Source: JADCGM01 sp943368345 | GTDB lineage: Bacteria; Pseudomonadota; Alphaproteobacteria; Sphingomonadales; Sphingomonadaceae | NCBI GenBank assembly: GCA_943368345.1 | Contig: CALRKY020000005.1 | Location: 1-64,000 of the forward strand | Direction: 5' to 3' | DNA: 64,000 bases | Part shown: positions 32,280 to 39,977 of the stretch, piece by piece | How positions within the stretch are numbered: the first letter of the stretch is position 1 | How the letters are laid out: each line of letters opens with the position of its first letter | Program-made: the position numbers and the translations under genes | Notes under the pieces: generated by a model | Told to the model about the DNA's origin: nothing | What the model saw: the letters and a program-made list of their open reading frames with translations, nothing else | Database searches by the model: none

Positions 32280-33155
32280 TTAGGGGTGAACGCGGATCAG
32301 CCCTTCCTGGGCAACGCTGGCCACCAACCGACCGTCGCGGGTGTAGATTGACCCCCGGTTCAGGCCGCGTGCACCGTGGGCGTTGGGGCTGTCCTGCGCA
32401 TAGAGCATCCATTCATCGACCCGGAACGGTGCATGGAACCAGATGGCATGATCAAGGCTCGCCGTCTGCATCTTGGGGTTCAGCCAGCTGATCCCGTGCG
32501 GCAGCAGGCAGGTATCGAGCAGCGTCATGTCGGAGGCATAGGCAAGCAAGCCTTGGTTCAAAGGCACGGCGTCCCCGACCGGTGCGGCAATCCGGAACCA
32601 GCTGTGGGAGACCGGCTCGCCCTTGCCGGGGTTCAACATATCGCGCGGCGCGATCGGCCGGATTTCGATCGGCCGGTCCCGCAGCCAATGGGTCCGGAAT
32701 TTCCCGGGGATCCGCTCGACCTCGCGGGCCCGCAGCTGCTGTTCGTTCAGCAAATCCTCCGGGCCGACGACATCGGGCATCGCCAGTTGATGCTCCGGGC
32801 CGGATTCGACCACCTGAAACGAACAGGCCATGTTGAAAATCGGCTGCCCGTGCTGGATGGCAACCACCCGCCGCGTTGAAAAGCTCTTGCCGTCGCGGTC
32901 GCGGTCAACGGTGTAGACGATCGGAATCGCCGGATCACCAGCCCGGATGAAATAGGCATGCAGCGAATGGCAGGGCCGGTCCGGATCAACGGTCCGGATC
33001 GCGGCCATCAGCGCCTGGGCGATGACCTGCCCGCCATAGACGCGCCGCCAGCCCTCCTCCCGGGTCGCAGCGCCCCGGAACAGGTTTAGCTCGAGCGGTT
33101 CAAGGTCGAGCAGGGCGACGAGATCGTCGACAAGCGTGCGGATGGCATCGGTCAT
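32280..33155 (-). CDS. tesB: acyl-CoA thioesterase II
   Basis: Double-hotdog thioesterase that hydrolyses medium and long acyl-CoA. The 291 aa protein has FRGAATREEGWRRVYGGQVI at the start, LHAYFIRAGDPAIPIVYTVD, and in the second half LAYASDMTLLDTCLLPHG and SLDHAIWFHAPFRVDEWMLY. The Asp/Thr/Gln active-site residues are in the expected places (for example the D in SDMTLL and the Q in YGGQV). Start ATG 33155; 44 bases after the enoyl-CoA hydratase stop. Confidence 0.93.
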   Translation of the reverse strand: MTDAIRTLVDDLVALLDLEPLELNLFRGAATREEGWRRVYGGQVIAQALMAAIRTVDPDRPCHSLHAYFIRAGDPAIPIVYTVDRDRDGKSFSTRRVVAIQHGQPIFNMACSFQVVESGPEHQLAMPDVVGPEDLLNEQQLRAREVERIPGKFRTHWLRDRPIEIRPIAPRDMLNPGKGEPVSHSWFRIAAPVGDAVPLNQGLLAYASDMTLLDTCLLPHGISWLNPKMQTASLDHAIWFHAPFRVDEWMLYAQDSPNAHGARGLNRGSIYTRDGRLVASVAQEGLIRVHP

Positions 33156-33199
33156 GCTGGCGTCAATGCCGAGCCGACTGGCCCGGCGCAAGTCCGGTG

Positions 33200-33970
33200 T
33201 CAGGCAAAGCGGCTGAAGTCCGGCGCGCGCTTTTCCATGAACGCCATCATCGCTTCCTGTGATTCGGGCGATGTCAGCGCGGCGGCAAACAACGCCCCTT
33301 CCTCGGCCATCCGGTCGGGAACGGTCGCGGTGGTCGCATGGCGCAGCAATTGCTTTGTTTGACGCACTGCCCCGGCCGGCTGGCGCGCCAGCTTGGCGGC
33401 CCGGTCTGCAACCAGCGCATCCAGCTCGCCAGCCTTCACCACCCGGTTGACGATGCCGTACCGCTCCGCATCCGCCGCGCTCAGCGCTTCCCCGAACAGC
33501 AGCATTTCAGACGCCCGCGCCATCCCGACAACCTTGGGCAGCGTCAGACTGGACGCCGCTTCCGGCACCAACCCCAGATTGACAAAGGGCAGCACCAGAC
33601 GCGCCGTTTCGTCGGCATAGACAATGTCACAGTGCAGCAGCATCGTCGTGCCGACGCCGACAGCCACCCCGGACACCGCCGCGATGATCGGCTTTGGATA
33701 GGTGGAAATGATCCGCAGAAACCGCCCGACTGGCCGCTCCCCCGGCGAATTGTCCCCGGCCTGGAAGTCGGCAATGTCATTGCCGCTGGTGAAATGGCCG
33801 CCAGCACCAGTCAGCACGACAACTCGAATTGCCGGATCGGCTGCGGCCTGATCCAGGGCGTCGGCAAGCCCGGTGTAGCTCGCCCGGTTGAGCGCATTGC
33901 GCTTTTCCGGCCGGTTCATCCGGATGGTCATCACGCCGCCTGCAACCTCGGTGACCACAACATCCGTCAT
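33200..33970 (-). CDS. enoyl-CoA hydratase/isomerase family protein
   Basis: A 256 aa crotonase-fold protein: TIRMNRPEKRNALNRASYTG, the oxyanion loop GAGGHFTSGNDIADFQAGDN, and PKPIIAAVSGVAVGVGTTML with VLPFVNLGLVPEAASSLTLP. The second catalytic region has Glu in VPEAASS. Which enoyl-CoA or isomerase reaction it performs cannot be read. Between the HTH citrate synthase homologue and tesB, it suggests use of acyl-CoA chains. Confidence 0.9.
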   Translation of the reverse strand: MTDVVVTEVAGGVMTIRMNRPEKRNALNRASYTGLADALDQAAADPAIRVVVLTGAGGHFTSGNDIADFQAGDNSPGERPVGRFLRIISTYPKPIIAAVSGVAVGVGTTMLLHCDIVYADETARLVLPFVNLGLVPEAASSLTLPKVVGMARASEMLLFGEALSAADAERYGIVNRVVKAGELDALVADRAAKLARQPAGAVRQTKQLLRHATTATVPDRMAEEGALFAAALTSPESQEAMMAFMEKRAPDFSRFA

Positions 33971-34022
33971 CGCTGCTCTCCTATCGAAACGGGAGCGGCA
34001 TGGCCCCGCAGACCGGCCTTTG

Positions 34023-35162
34023 TCACCTGACGAAAGTCGGACTCGCCCCGGTGTAGGTGGCGCGGGGGCGGATCAACTGGCCGGTGGCGACCTGCTCCAT
34101 CGCGTGTGCGGCCCAGCCGACGCTGCGCCCGAGCGCGAACAGCCGGAACCCGGCATCCTTTGGCAACGACTCGGCACGGACCAGCGCTGCCAGCGCGAAA
34201 TCGACATTGGCCTGCGACCCGACAATCCGGTCTACGGCAGCTTGCAGCGCCAGCAACTCATCATCAGGCGGCAGGCCGTCCAGGATTGCCCGGGCGCGCG
34301 GATCGCCGTTCGGATAGAGCGGGTGACCAAAACTCGGCACCTCCCGGTAGCGCGATAGCCAATTGGCGATGGCCGCATCGACGCCGACCCGACGCACCTC
34401 CTCAAGCACAGCGATCACGCTGGTGCTGGCGGTGCCGTGTCGCGGACCGGACAGGGCGCTCAGCCCGGCCAGCAGACAGGCCGCCATCGACGCGCCCGTC
34501 GATGCTGTCACCCGCACGGCAAAGGTGGACGCATTGAGTTCATGATCCGCGAGCAGCACCAGGACGCGCCGGATGCGGTCCGCCCCTTGGCTGTCCAGCG
34601 ACCAGGCCGTCGCCAGCCGTTGGTGAACCGGTGCCTCCCCGGGCTGTGCCCCGAGCGTCACAGCGAGCGCACCGATGGCCGCTGCGGCGTCGCCCTGAAC
34701 CTTCACCGCTTTGCGCCCCATCATCGGCAAGGCCGCGCCGGTCAAGGCCGCCAGCGTCAGAAATGGGTCGGGGTCGGCAGCCTGCGTTGACCGCGTTGCG
34801 AAAGTCACCGGCCCGGCACTGTCCCACAGCAGCGCGGCGGTATCCTCCAGCGAGGCGGACCCGGCAAATTCAACCGCGTCAACACCTCGGTAGATCAGCC
34901 GTTCGCGGTGGACGGTCGCAATCGCGGTGGTGATGACCGGTTCACCCCAGGCGATGGTGCTGGCGGCGATTGCGGTTGGCCGCCGCCCGCGGGCACGGCG
35001 GTCGGCAAGGGCGGCAATATCACTGGCCCGGTACAGGCTGCGGCGCGGGTCGCTGGCGTCGGCGCGGACCTCCACCAGACCCCGGCTGACATAGGCGTAC
35101 AGCGTCTGGGCCTTGACCCCCATCCGGTCGAGCGCTGTCGTCCGGTCGACCCATTCCGACAT
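34023..35162 (-). CDS. citrate synthase homologue with N-terminal helix-turn-helix
   Basis: A 379 aa protein. The first 55 residues (VDRTTALDRMGVKAQTLYAY, then YRASDIAALADRRARG) form a MerR/excisionase-like helix-turn-helix; the rest is a citrate synthase domain. Catalytic His positions are present in LNASTF (region DHELNASTFAV), SGPRHGTAS and SFGHPLYPNGDPRA, and the Asp in QANVDFALAAL. It may be an enzyme, or a regulator that reads acyl-CoA or citrate through the domain. It is divergent from a second citrate synthase and upstream of hydratase and thioesterase genes. Paired genes of this type occur in other alphaproteobacteria. Confidence 0.85.
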   Translation of the reverse strand: MSEWVDRTTALDRMGVKAQTLYAYVSRGLVEVRADASDPRRSLYRASDIAALADRRARGRRPTAIAASTIAWGEPVITTAIATVHRERLIYRGVDAVEFAGSASLEDTAALLWDSAGPVTFATRSTQAADPDPFLTLAALTGAALPMMGRKAVKVQGDAAAAIGALAVTLGAQPGEAPVHQRLATAWSLDSQGADRIRRVLVLLADHELNASTFAVRVTASTGASMAACLLAGLSALSGPRHGTASTSVIAVLEEVRRVGVDAAIANWLSRYREVPSFGHPLYPNGDPRARAILDGLPPDDELLALQAAVDRIVGSQANVDFALAALVRAESLPKDAGFRLFALGRSVGWAAHAMEQVATGQLIRPRATYTGASPTFVR

Positions 35163-35164
35163 AG

Positions 35165-35211
35165 TTGATTCACTTGATCAAGATTGATTGATCACCCGAC
35201 ACTCCTATTGT
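35165..35211. promoter_or_regulatory. repeat-rich divergent promoter of the citrate synthase pair
   Basis: TTGAT occurs at 35165, 35175, 35184 and 35188, roughly helical-phased for the first three, and CTTGATCAAG (35173-35182) is a perfect palindrome. A candidate promoter for the plus-strand gene is TTGATT (35184-35189), 16 bases, TATTGT (35206-35211). The minus-strand gene begins at 35162. The HTH of that gene's product is the obvious candidate to bind here, but this is inference. Confidence 0.45.
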
Positions 35212-35238
35212 CGGGCTCTCCAGTCAAGGAATTCAGTT

Positions 35239-36327
35239 ATGGCAAACGGACTTGATGATGTGGTCGCCGCCGACACAATCCTGTCGGATGTGGACGGCCT
35301 GAACGGACGCCTGGTCATCCGGGGCTATCTGCTCGACCAGCTGGCCGGGGGGACCCGGTATCATGAGGCGGTCAGCCTGCTGTTCGGTGGATTTTTCAAG
35401 GGACTGCCGACAGGGGCGGCTCTTGCTGCTGCATTGGGGCAGGCTCGGTCGGACGTGTATGACCGGCTGTCAGGGCAGATCGGAACGCTGGCATCACTGC
35501 CGCCCTATGACGGGCTGCGGGCCGGCATTGCCATGATGCCCGATGGTCAGTCGCTGGAGGATGCGCTGCGATTGGTCGCCGCCCCGTCGGTCCTGCTGCC
35601 TGCCATATTACGGCACCGCCGGGGTCTGCCGGTCATCGCACCCGATCAGGCGCTGGACCAGTCGGCGGACGTCATCCGGATGCTGGGCATTTCGGCAAAT
35701 GGTCCGGCACTGGCCGCCGCGCTCGACACCTATCTGGTCACGGTCTGCGACCACGGCCTCAACGCCTCCACCTTTGCCGCTCGTGTCGTCGCGTCAACCC
35801 AGTCGGGACTCACCTCCTCGGTTCTGGCCGGATTGGGTGCGCTGAAAGGTCCGCTGCACGGTGGCGCACCGGGGCCGATCATCGCCATGCTCGACACCAT
35901 GGCGACCGTTGATGATCCGCGCGGCTGGGTGGCGGCGGAGGTGGCGGCGGGCGACCGCATCATGGGATTCGGCCACCGGATCTACCGGGTCCGGGATCCC
36001 CGCGCCGATGCCTTGAAGGCAGCACTGCGGCATCTGGCGACCCAGGGTGTCACCAATCCGCGCCTCGCCTTTGCCGAACGGGCCGAACAGATCGCGCTCG
36101 ACGTGCTCCGCGCAGCAAAGCCCGACCGGGTGCTGGAGACCAATGTCGAATATTATACAGCGGTGTTGCTCGAAGCCGTTGGCTTTCCGCCCGACGCGTT
36201 CACCTGCGTGTTTGCCATGGGTCGGGTCGCGGGCTGGATCGCCCATGCCCGCGAACAGCAGACAACCGGCCGCCTGATCCGCCCCCAGTCCCGTTACATC
36301 GGCCCGGAGATTCCGCTGGCGGCTTAG
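35239..36327 (+). CDS. citrate synthase family protein
   Basis: A 362 aa protein with ATG 35239 giving MANGLDDVVAADTILSDVDG. Conserved His residues are in CDHGLNASTFAARV, KGPLHGGAPGPIIAML and GFGHRIYRVRDPRADALK. The usual catalytic Asp of NVDF is Glu here (ETNVEYYTAVLLEA). I believe this substitution occurs in a subfamily annotated citrate/methylcitrate synthase, so activity is not excluded; it may favour propionyl-CoA. It diverges from the HTH-bearing paralogue. A longer frame from 35188 has no support. Confidence 0.88.
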   Translation: MANGLDDVVAADTILSDVDGLNGRLVIRGYLLDQLAGGTRYHEAVSLLFGGFFKGLPTGAALAAALGQARSDVYDRLSGQIGTLASLPPYDGLRAGIAMMPDGQSLEDALRLVAAPSVLLPAILRHRRGLPVIAPDQALDQSADVIRMLGISANGPALAAALDTYLVTVCDHGLNASTFAARVVASTQSGLTSSVLAGLGALKGPLHGGAPGPIIAMLDTMATVDDPRGWVAAEVAAGDRIMGFGHRIYRVRDPRADALKAALRHLATQGVTNPRLAFAERAEQIALDVLRAAKPDRVLETNVEYYTAVLLEAVGFPPDAFTCVFAMGRVAGWIAHAREQQTTGRLIRPQSRYIGPEIPLAA

Positions 36328-36503
36328 GTCATTCACGCTTCCTGATATTGAAGCGCGTGCGCAGTCGGCGACCGCCTGCTCAAGAAATTCGAGACAACAA
36401 ATTCATAGTTGGCGAGCTGCCCTTGCTGCTCGATCAACGTTGCGAATCACGTCGACCAGCCCTACCGGACCCAAAGAAGTGAACCGTGCAGGCGGAATCA
36501 CAC

Positions 36504-38441
36504 TCACTGCGAACGTGTAACCAGCGGGAACAGCGCGGGCGGGGTTTCGAACAGGCTGCCGAAGCGCAGCAGGACGGATCGGTCGCCATCGATGGCCAAC
36601 ATCCCCTTGGCGATCAGGTCAGCAGGCGTTGCCTGTTGCCCGAGCAGCGCCAGCATGGCGGGAACGGTGGCGGTCAGGGTTGCGTCTGCCGGGTCGCTGA
36701 CCCCTGCCTCGTGGATCATCACACCGTTCTGGATGGTGACAAATTCGCGGACTTTTGTGGACGGATCGACAAAGGCGATGGTCATCCGGCTATCCCCGAC
36801 CCGGTCCGGAACCAGCCGGACGGCGAGCAGGTCGAGCAGTGATCCCATCGGCATGGCCCGGGCGAGGTCAAAGGCGCCTTGTGCAGCAACAGAGGTTTTC
36901 TCCGCGCCGCGAAGGTCCTGAACCGCCGACAAGTACATGTTGCGCCACGGCGCGCTTTCGGCGCGGTATCCCAATTGCTCCAGTGCGTCGGCGAGCGCGG
37001 CCTTGGCTGCTGCATTTGTCGGTTCGGCAAACACCAACCGGCCGAGCAGCTCGGCAGCCCAGCGGTCGTCTCCCGCTGCATGCGCCGCCCGCCCCAACGT
37101 CAGCACTTTTTCGCCGCCGCCCATGGCCGCGACCAGCTTCTTCGCCACATCGACCGGTGGCAACGGATCAAGATTGACCGGATTGCCGTCATAATGGCCC
37201 ATGTAGCGCTGATAGACCGCCCGGGCGTTGAAGCTCACCGAGCCATAATTGCCCCGGTTGTACCATTCCCGTGCGAGCACCGGCGGCAGTTTCAGAACAT
37301 TGCCGATCTCCACGCCCGTCATGCCATTGTTCATCATCCGGACGCTCTGGTCATGGACGAATTTATAGGCGTCGCGGTGTTTGGCGATGTAACTGGTAAC
37401 GTCGCTTTGCCCCCAGCGCGGCCAGTGGTGGGAGGTGAACACCACATCGCTGCGCCCGCCGTACAGCCGGAGCGCCTGCCCGAGATAATCGCTCCACGCT
37501 TTGGCATCACGGACCAGTGCCCCGCGCGGCGTCAACACATTGTGCATCGCGCCATTGCCATTTTCGGCCAGGCACAGGGCGCGGCTGGCCGGTAGGTAGA
37601 AATTCATCTCGGCCGGGGCTTCGGTTCCCGGAGTCATCTGAAATTCAACCATCACGCCGTCGATGATGGCAGTCTCTCCGGTCGCTTTCACCTCATGGGT
37701 TGGCGGGATCAGGGTGATCGCGCCACCGGTGCCGCGTGGCCCGATCCCGGTGCCGACCATGCCCTCCGGTCCGGCGGGAAGCCCGGCCCCGAACATGTAC
37801 AGCGCCCGCCTGCCCATGGCGTTGCCCGCGATGACATTTTCGCTGACAGCATGTTCCAGGAACCCGGCAGGCGCATAGACGGCGACCTTGCCGCTGGCGA
37901 CATCGGCGGGGTCAACGATACCCTGGGCCCCGCCGAAATGGTCGACATGGCTGTGGGTGTAGATCATCGCCACGATGGGTCGGGACCCTAGCTTTGCCGT
38001 AACCACTGCCATGGCGGCCTTGGCAGCATCCGCCGTGGTCATCGGATCAATGATGATCCAGCCGGTCTTGCCAGCGATAATCGTCATGTTGGACAGATCG
38101 AAGCCGCGCACCTGCCAGATACCCTCGGCAACCTGGAACAGCCCGTGCATCGCGGTCAGCTGGGCATTGCGCCAGAGACTCGGATTGACGCTGGAAGGAT
38201 GCTTGGCCTTCAGGAATTCAAACGCACCCAGATCGCGCAACACCGTTCCGTCCGCCCCGACGATCTTCCCTTCAGGCAACGTCGCGACGAAACCACGGCG
38301 CGCCCGCTCAAAATCGGCGGTATCGGCAAAGTTCAGGCTTGCCGCCGCCTCGGCATTGAGTTTTACAGTCGTCGCGGTAGGCGGCGCAGCCGTTACGGCC
38401 CCAGCCCACATTGCAGCCCCCAGCATCAAGACATGTCGCAT
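36504..38441 (-). CDS. metallo-beta-lactamase-fold alkylsulfatase (SdsA1-like)
   Basis: A 645 aa secreted enzyme. The signal peptide MRHVLMLGAAMWAGAVTAAP directs export. The metal site is complete: MIYTHSHVDHFGGAQGIVDP (His, His, Asp, His), TPGTEAPAEMNFYLP and CLAENGNGAMHNVLTPRGAL (Glu), and FTSHHWPRWGQSD (His), as in SdsA1. A dimerisation region and a C-terminal SCP2-like domain (SLLDLLAVRLVPDRVGDSRM) complete the family order. It hydrolyses primary alkyl sulfates such as SDS. ATG 38441 follows GGGGGAGA; the long N-terminal extension upstream is not real. It is divergent from the VOC gene at 38498. Confidence 0.92.
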   Translation of the reverse strand: MRHVLMLGAAMWAGAVTAAPPTATTVKLNAEAAASLNFADTADFERARRGFVATLPEGKIVGADGTVLRDLGAFEFLKAKHPSSVNPSLWRNAQLTAMHGLFQVAEGIWQVRGFDLSNMTIIAGKTGWIIIDPMTTADAAKAAMAVVTAKLGSRPIVAMIYTHSHVDHFGGAQGIVDPADVASGKVAVYAPAGFLEHAVSENVIAGNAMGRRALYMFGAGLPAGPEGMVGTGIGPRGTGGAITLIPPTHEVKATGETAIIDGVMVEFQMTPGTEAPAEMNFYLPASRALCLAENGNGAMHNVLTPRGALVRDAKAWSDYLGQALRLYGGRSDVVFTSHHWPRWGQSDVTSYIAKHRDAYKFVHDQSVRMMNNGMTGVEIGNVLKLPPVLAREWYNRGNYGSVSFNARAVYQRYMGHYDGNPVNLDPLPPVDVAKKLVAAMGGGEKVLTLGRAAHAAGDDRWAAELLGRLVFAEPTNAAAKAALADALEQLGYRAESAPWRNMYLSAVQDLRGAEKTSVAAQGAFDLARAMPMGSLLDLLAVRLVPDRVGDSRMTIAFVDPSTKVREFVTIQNGVMIHEAGVSDPADATLTATVPAMLALLGQQATPADLIAKGMLAIDGDRSVLLRFGSLFETPPALFPLVTRSQ

Positions 38442-38497
38442 GTCGCTCTCCCCCTGATTTTGTGGCATCATCCACCGGTTTGGCAGGGGAGCGCAAC

Positions 38498-38869
38498 ATG
38501 GCGAAGGTGACGGGTTTGGGTGGGGTGTTCTGGAAAGTCGTCGACCCGGCGGCGAGCCAGGCCTGGTACCGGGACAATCTTGGCGTTGGCGGAGAATGGG
38601 GCGCAATGTTCGCGCACCGCGACGATACACCGGACGGGTTTGCACAGGTCAGTCAGTTCAAGGCGGCGAGCGATTATTTCGACCCCAGCCCGCACAATTT
38701 CATGATCAACCTGCGCGTCGATGACCTTGACGAGTTTGTGATATCGCTCGAAGCCAAGTCGATCCCGATTCTTGGCCGGCAGAATGAGGATTATGGCAAA
38801 TTCGCCTGGATTCTCGATCCGGACGGGGTCAAGGTAGAGCTATGGCAACAGCTTGGCGCGGCTCCATAA
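38498..38869 (+). CDS. small VOC-family protein
   Basis: A 123 aa single-domain glyoxalase-like protein: MAKVTGLGGVFWKVVDPAAS, RDNLGVGGEWGAMFA, NLRVDDLDEFVISLEAKSIP and AWILDPDGVKVELWQQLG. The first metal His of the family is replaced (GGVFWKV has none), while the Glu in VELWQQ is kept. It may be a non-metal binder, or the alignment may be shifted. Start ATG 38498 with AGGGGAG upstream. Its end overlaps the end of the convergent retropepsin-like gene by 41 bases. Confidence 0.82.
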   Translation: MAKVTGLGGVFWKVVDPAASQAWYRDNLGVGGEWGAMFAHRDDTPDGFAQVSQFKAASDYFDPSPHNFMINLRVDDLDEFVISLEAKSIPILGRQNEDYGKFAWILDPDGVKVELWQQLGAAP

Positions 38870-39824
38870 AGGCGTTGGGCTTCAACAGGAACCGGACCTT
38901 CTTGGTCTCAAAATCCAGTGACACCCGCTTGAAGCTTTGCAGAACGTCGGCGCCGAGCAGCAGGGCGGGCTGTTTCAGCAACCCGAATTTCTTGAAAGGA
39001 TGCGCGTCCGAATAGGCGACCTGCACATTGCTCATTTCAAACCCGCCAAGCCGGATGGTCGGCATGGTCGACAGGTCCGCCGTCAGCTTGCGTCCGGTCA
39101 CGCTGACCAGCTCAATGGGATCGCCGCGCCGTGACCCGCCCTGACGGGTCATCAGCCGCCGCAGCGCCAGATTGCCAACGGTGATCTGAGCGCCGGAATC
39201 GACAATCGCGTAGATTTTCTTGCCGTTGATCGAGGCATCGACCAGCACCAGCTGACCGAACCGCCGTTTGGCGAGAACCGTGATGGTTTCCCCTTCGCCG
39301 CTCATCTCCCCCGTGTCGGGCTTGGTCAGGGAGGCGCGGAGCGTCAGCTTTGCGGAATCGAAATCCATGACGATCCGGTGCCCGGCGAGCGCATCAATCC
39401 CGAGCAAGCCAGCCACGCCGAGGTCAGCATCCTTCAGCGCCGGGGCGCGGACATTGACCAGATGATGAGTGCCGACATCGAGCCGACCGATGGTGACGGT
39501 GCGCACCTGATCGACGCCCGCCATCCCGTTCAGCGACACATCATCGCCAGCGGGCAGTTTCAGCTTTGCCGCCAGACTGGCCGAAATCGCGGTGCGGTCG
39601 GCGCCGGTATCCACCGCAAAGGGAAATGGCCCCTGTCCGTTGATCATCACGTCAACCGTCATCCGGGCGAGCAGGTCGGTGCGGGCGGTCAATGTGGTTT
39701 CCGGCCCCAAAATCTGGTCCGGCTCGGCAATTCGCCGGTCCGCGTCGGTGTCTTGGGCCGCCACGCCGCCACAGACCGCGCCGCCAAGCGCCACCGCCAA
39801 CAGCACCCGTCCGAACGCCCGCAT
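38829..39824 (-). CDS. retropepsin-like double aspartic protease domain protein
   Basis: A 331 aa exported protein. After a signal peptide (MRAFGRVLLAVALGGAVCGG, cleavage near VAAQ), two aspartyl protease halves each carry D-(T/S)-G: FPFAVDTGADRTAISASLAA and KIYAIVDSGAQITVGNLALR. Each is followed by a hydrophobic-Gly flap and a hydrophobic closing motif (GLLGIDALAGHRIVMDF and LLGADVLQSFKRVSLDF). Two halves in one chain could make a pepsin-like active site internally. Substrates unknown. ATG 39824 follows GGAGG. Confidence 0.85.
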   Translation of the reverse strand: MRAFGRVLLAVALGGAVCGGVAAQDTDADRRIAEPDQILGPETTLTARTDLLARMTVDVMINGQGPFPFAVDTGADRTAISASLAAKLKLPAGDDVSLNGMAGVDQVRTVTIGRLDVGTHHLVNVRAPALKDADLGVAGLLGIDALAGHRIVMDFDSAKLTLRASLTKPDTGEMSGEGETITVLAKRRFGQLVLVDASINGKKIYAIVDSGAQITVGNLALRRLMTRQGGSRRGDPIELVSVTGRKLTADLSTMPTIRLGGFEMSNVQVAYSDAHPFKKFGLLKQPALLLGADVLQSFKRVSLDFETKKVRFLLKPNAFMEPRQAVAIALP

Positions 39825-39977
39825 ACCCGCCTCCATCACATTCGCCGCCGTTGTTGCACAATATAGGCCCCTCCGTCACGCCTGCGCGACCAACGACGAC
39901 CGCTGGGCGACGGACGGTGGGGATAGCGCAGGGCGGACGGGGGCGATATGGTGGACGGCCATGATTAACAGTTGCCC

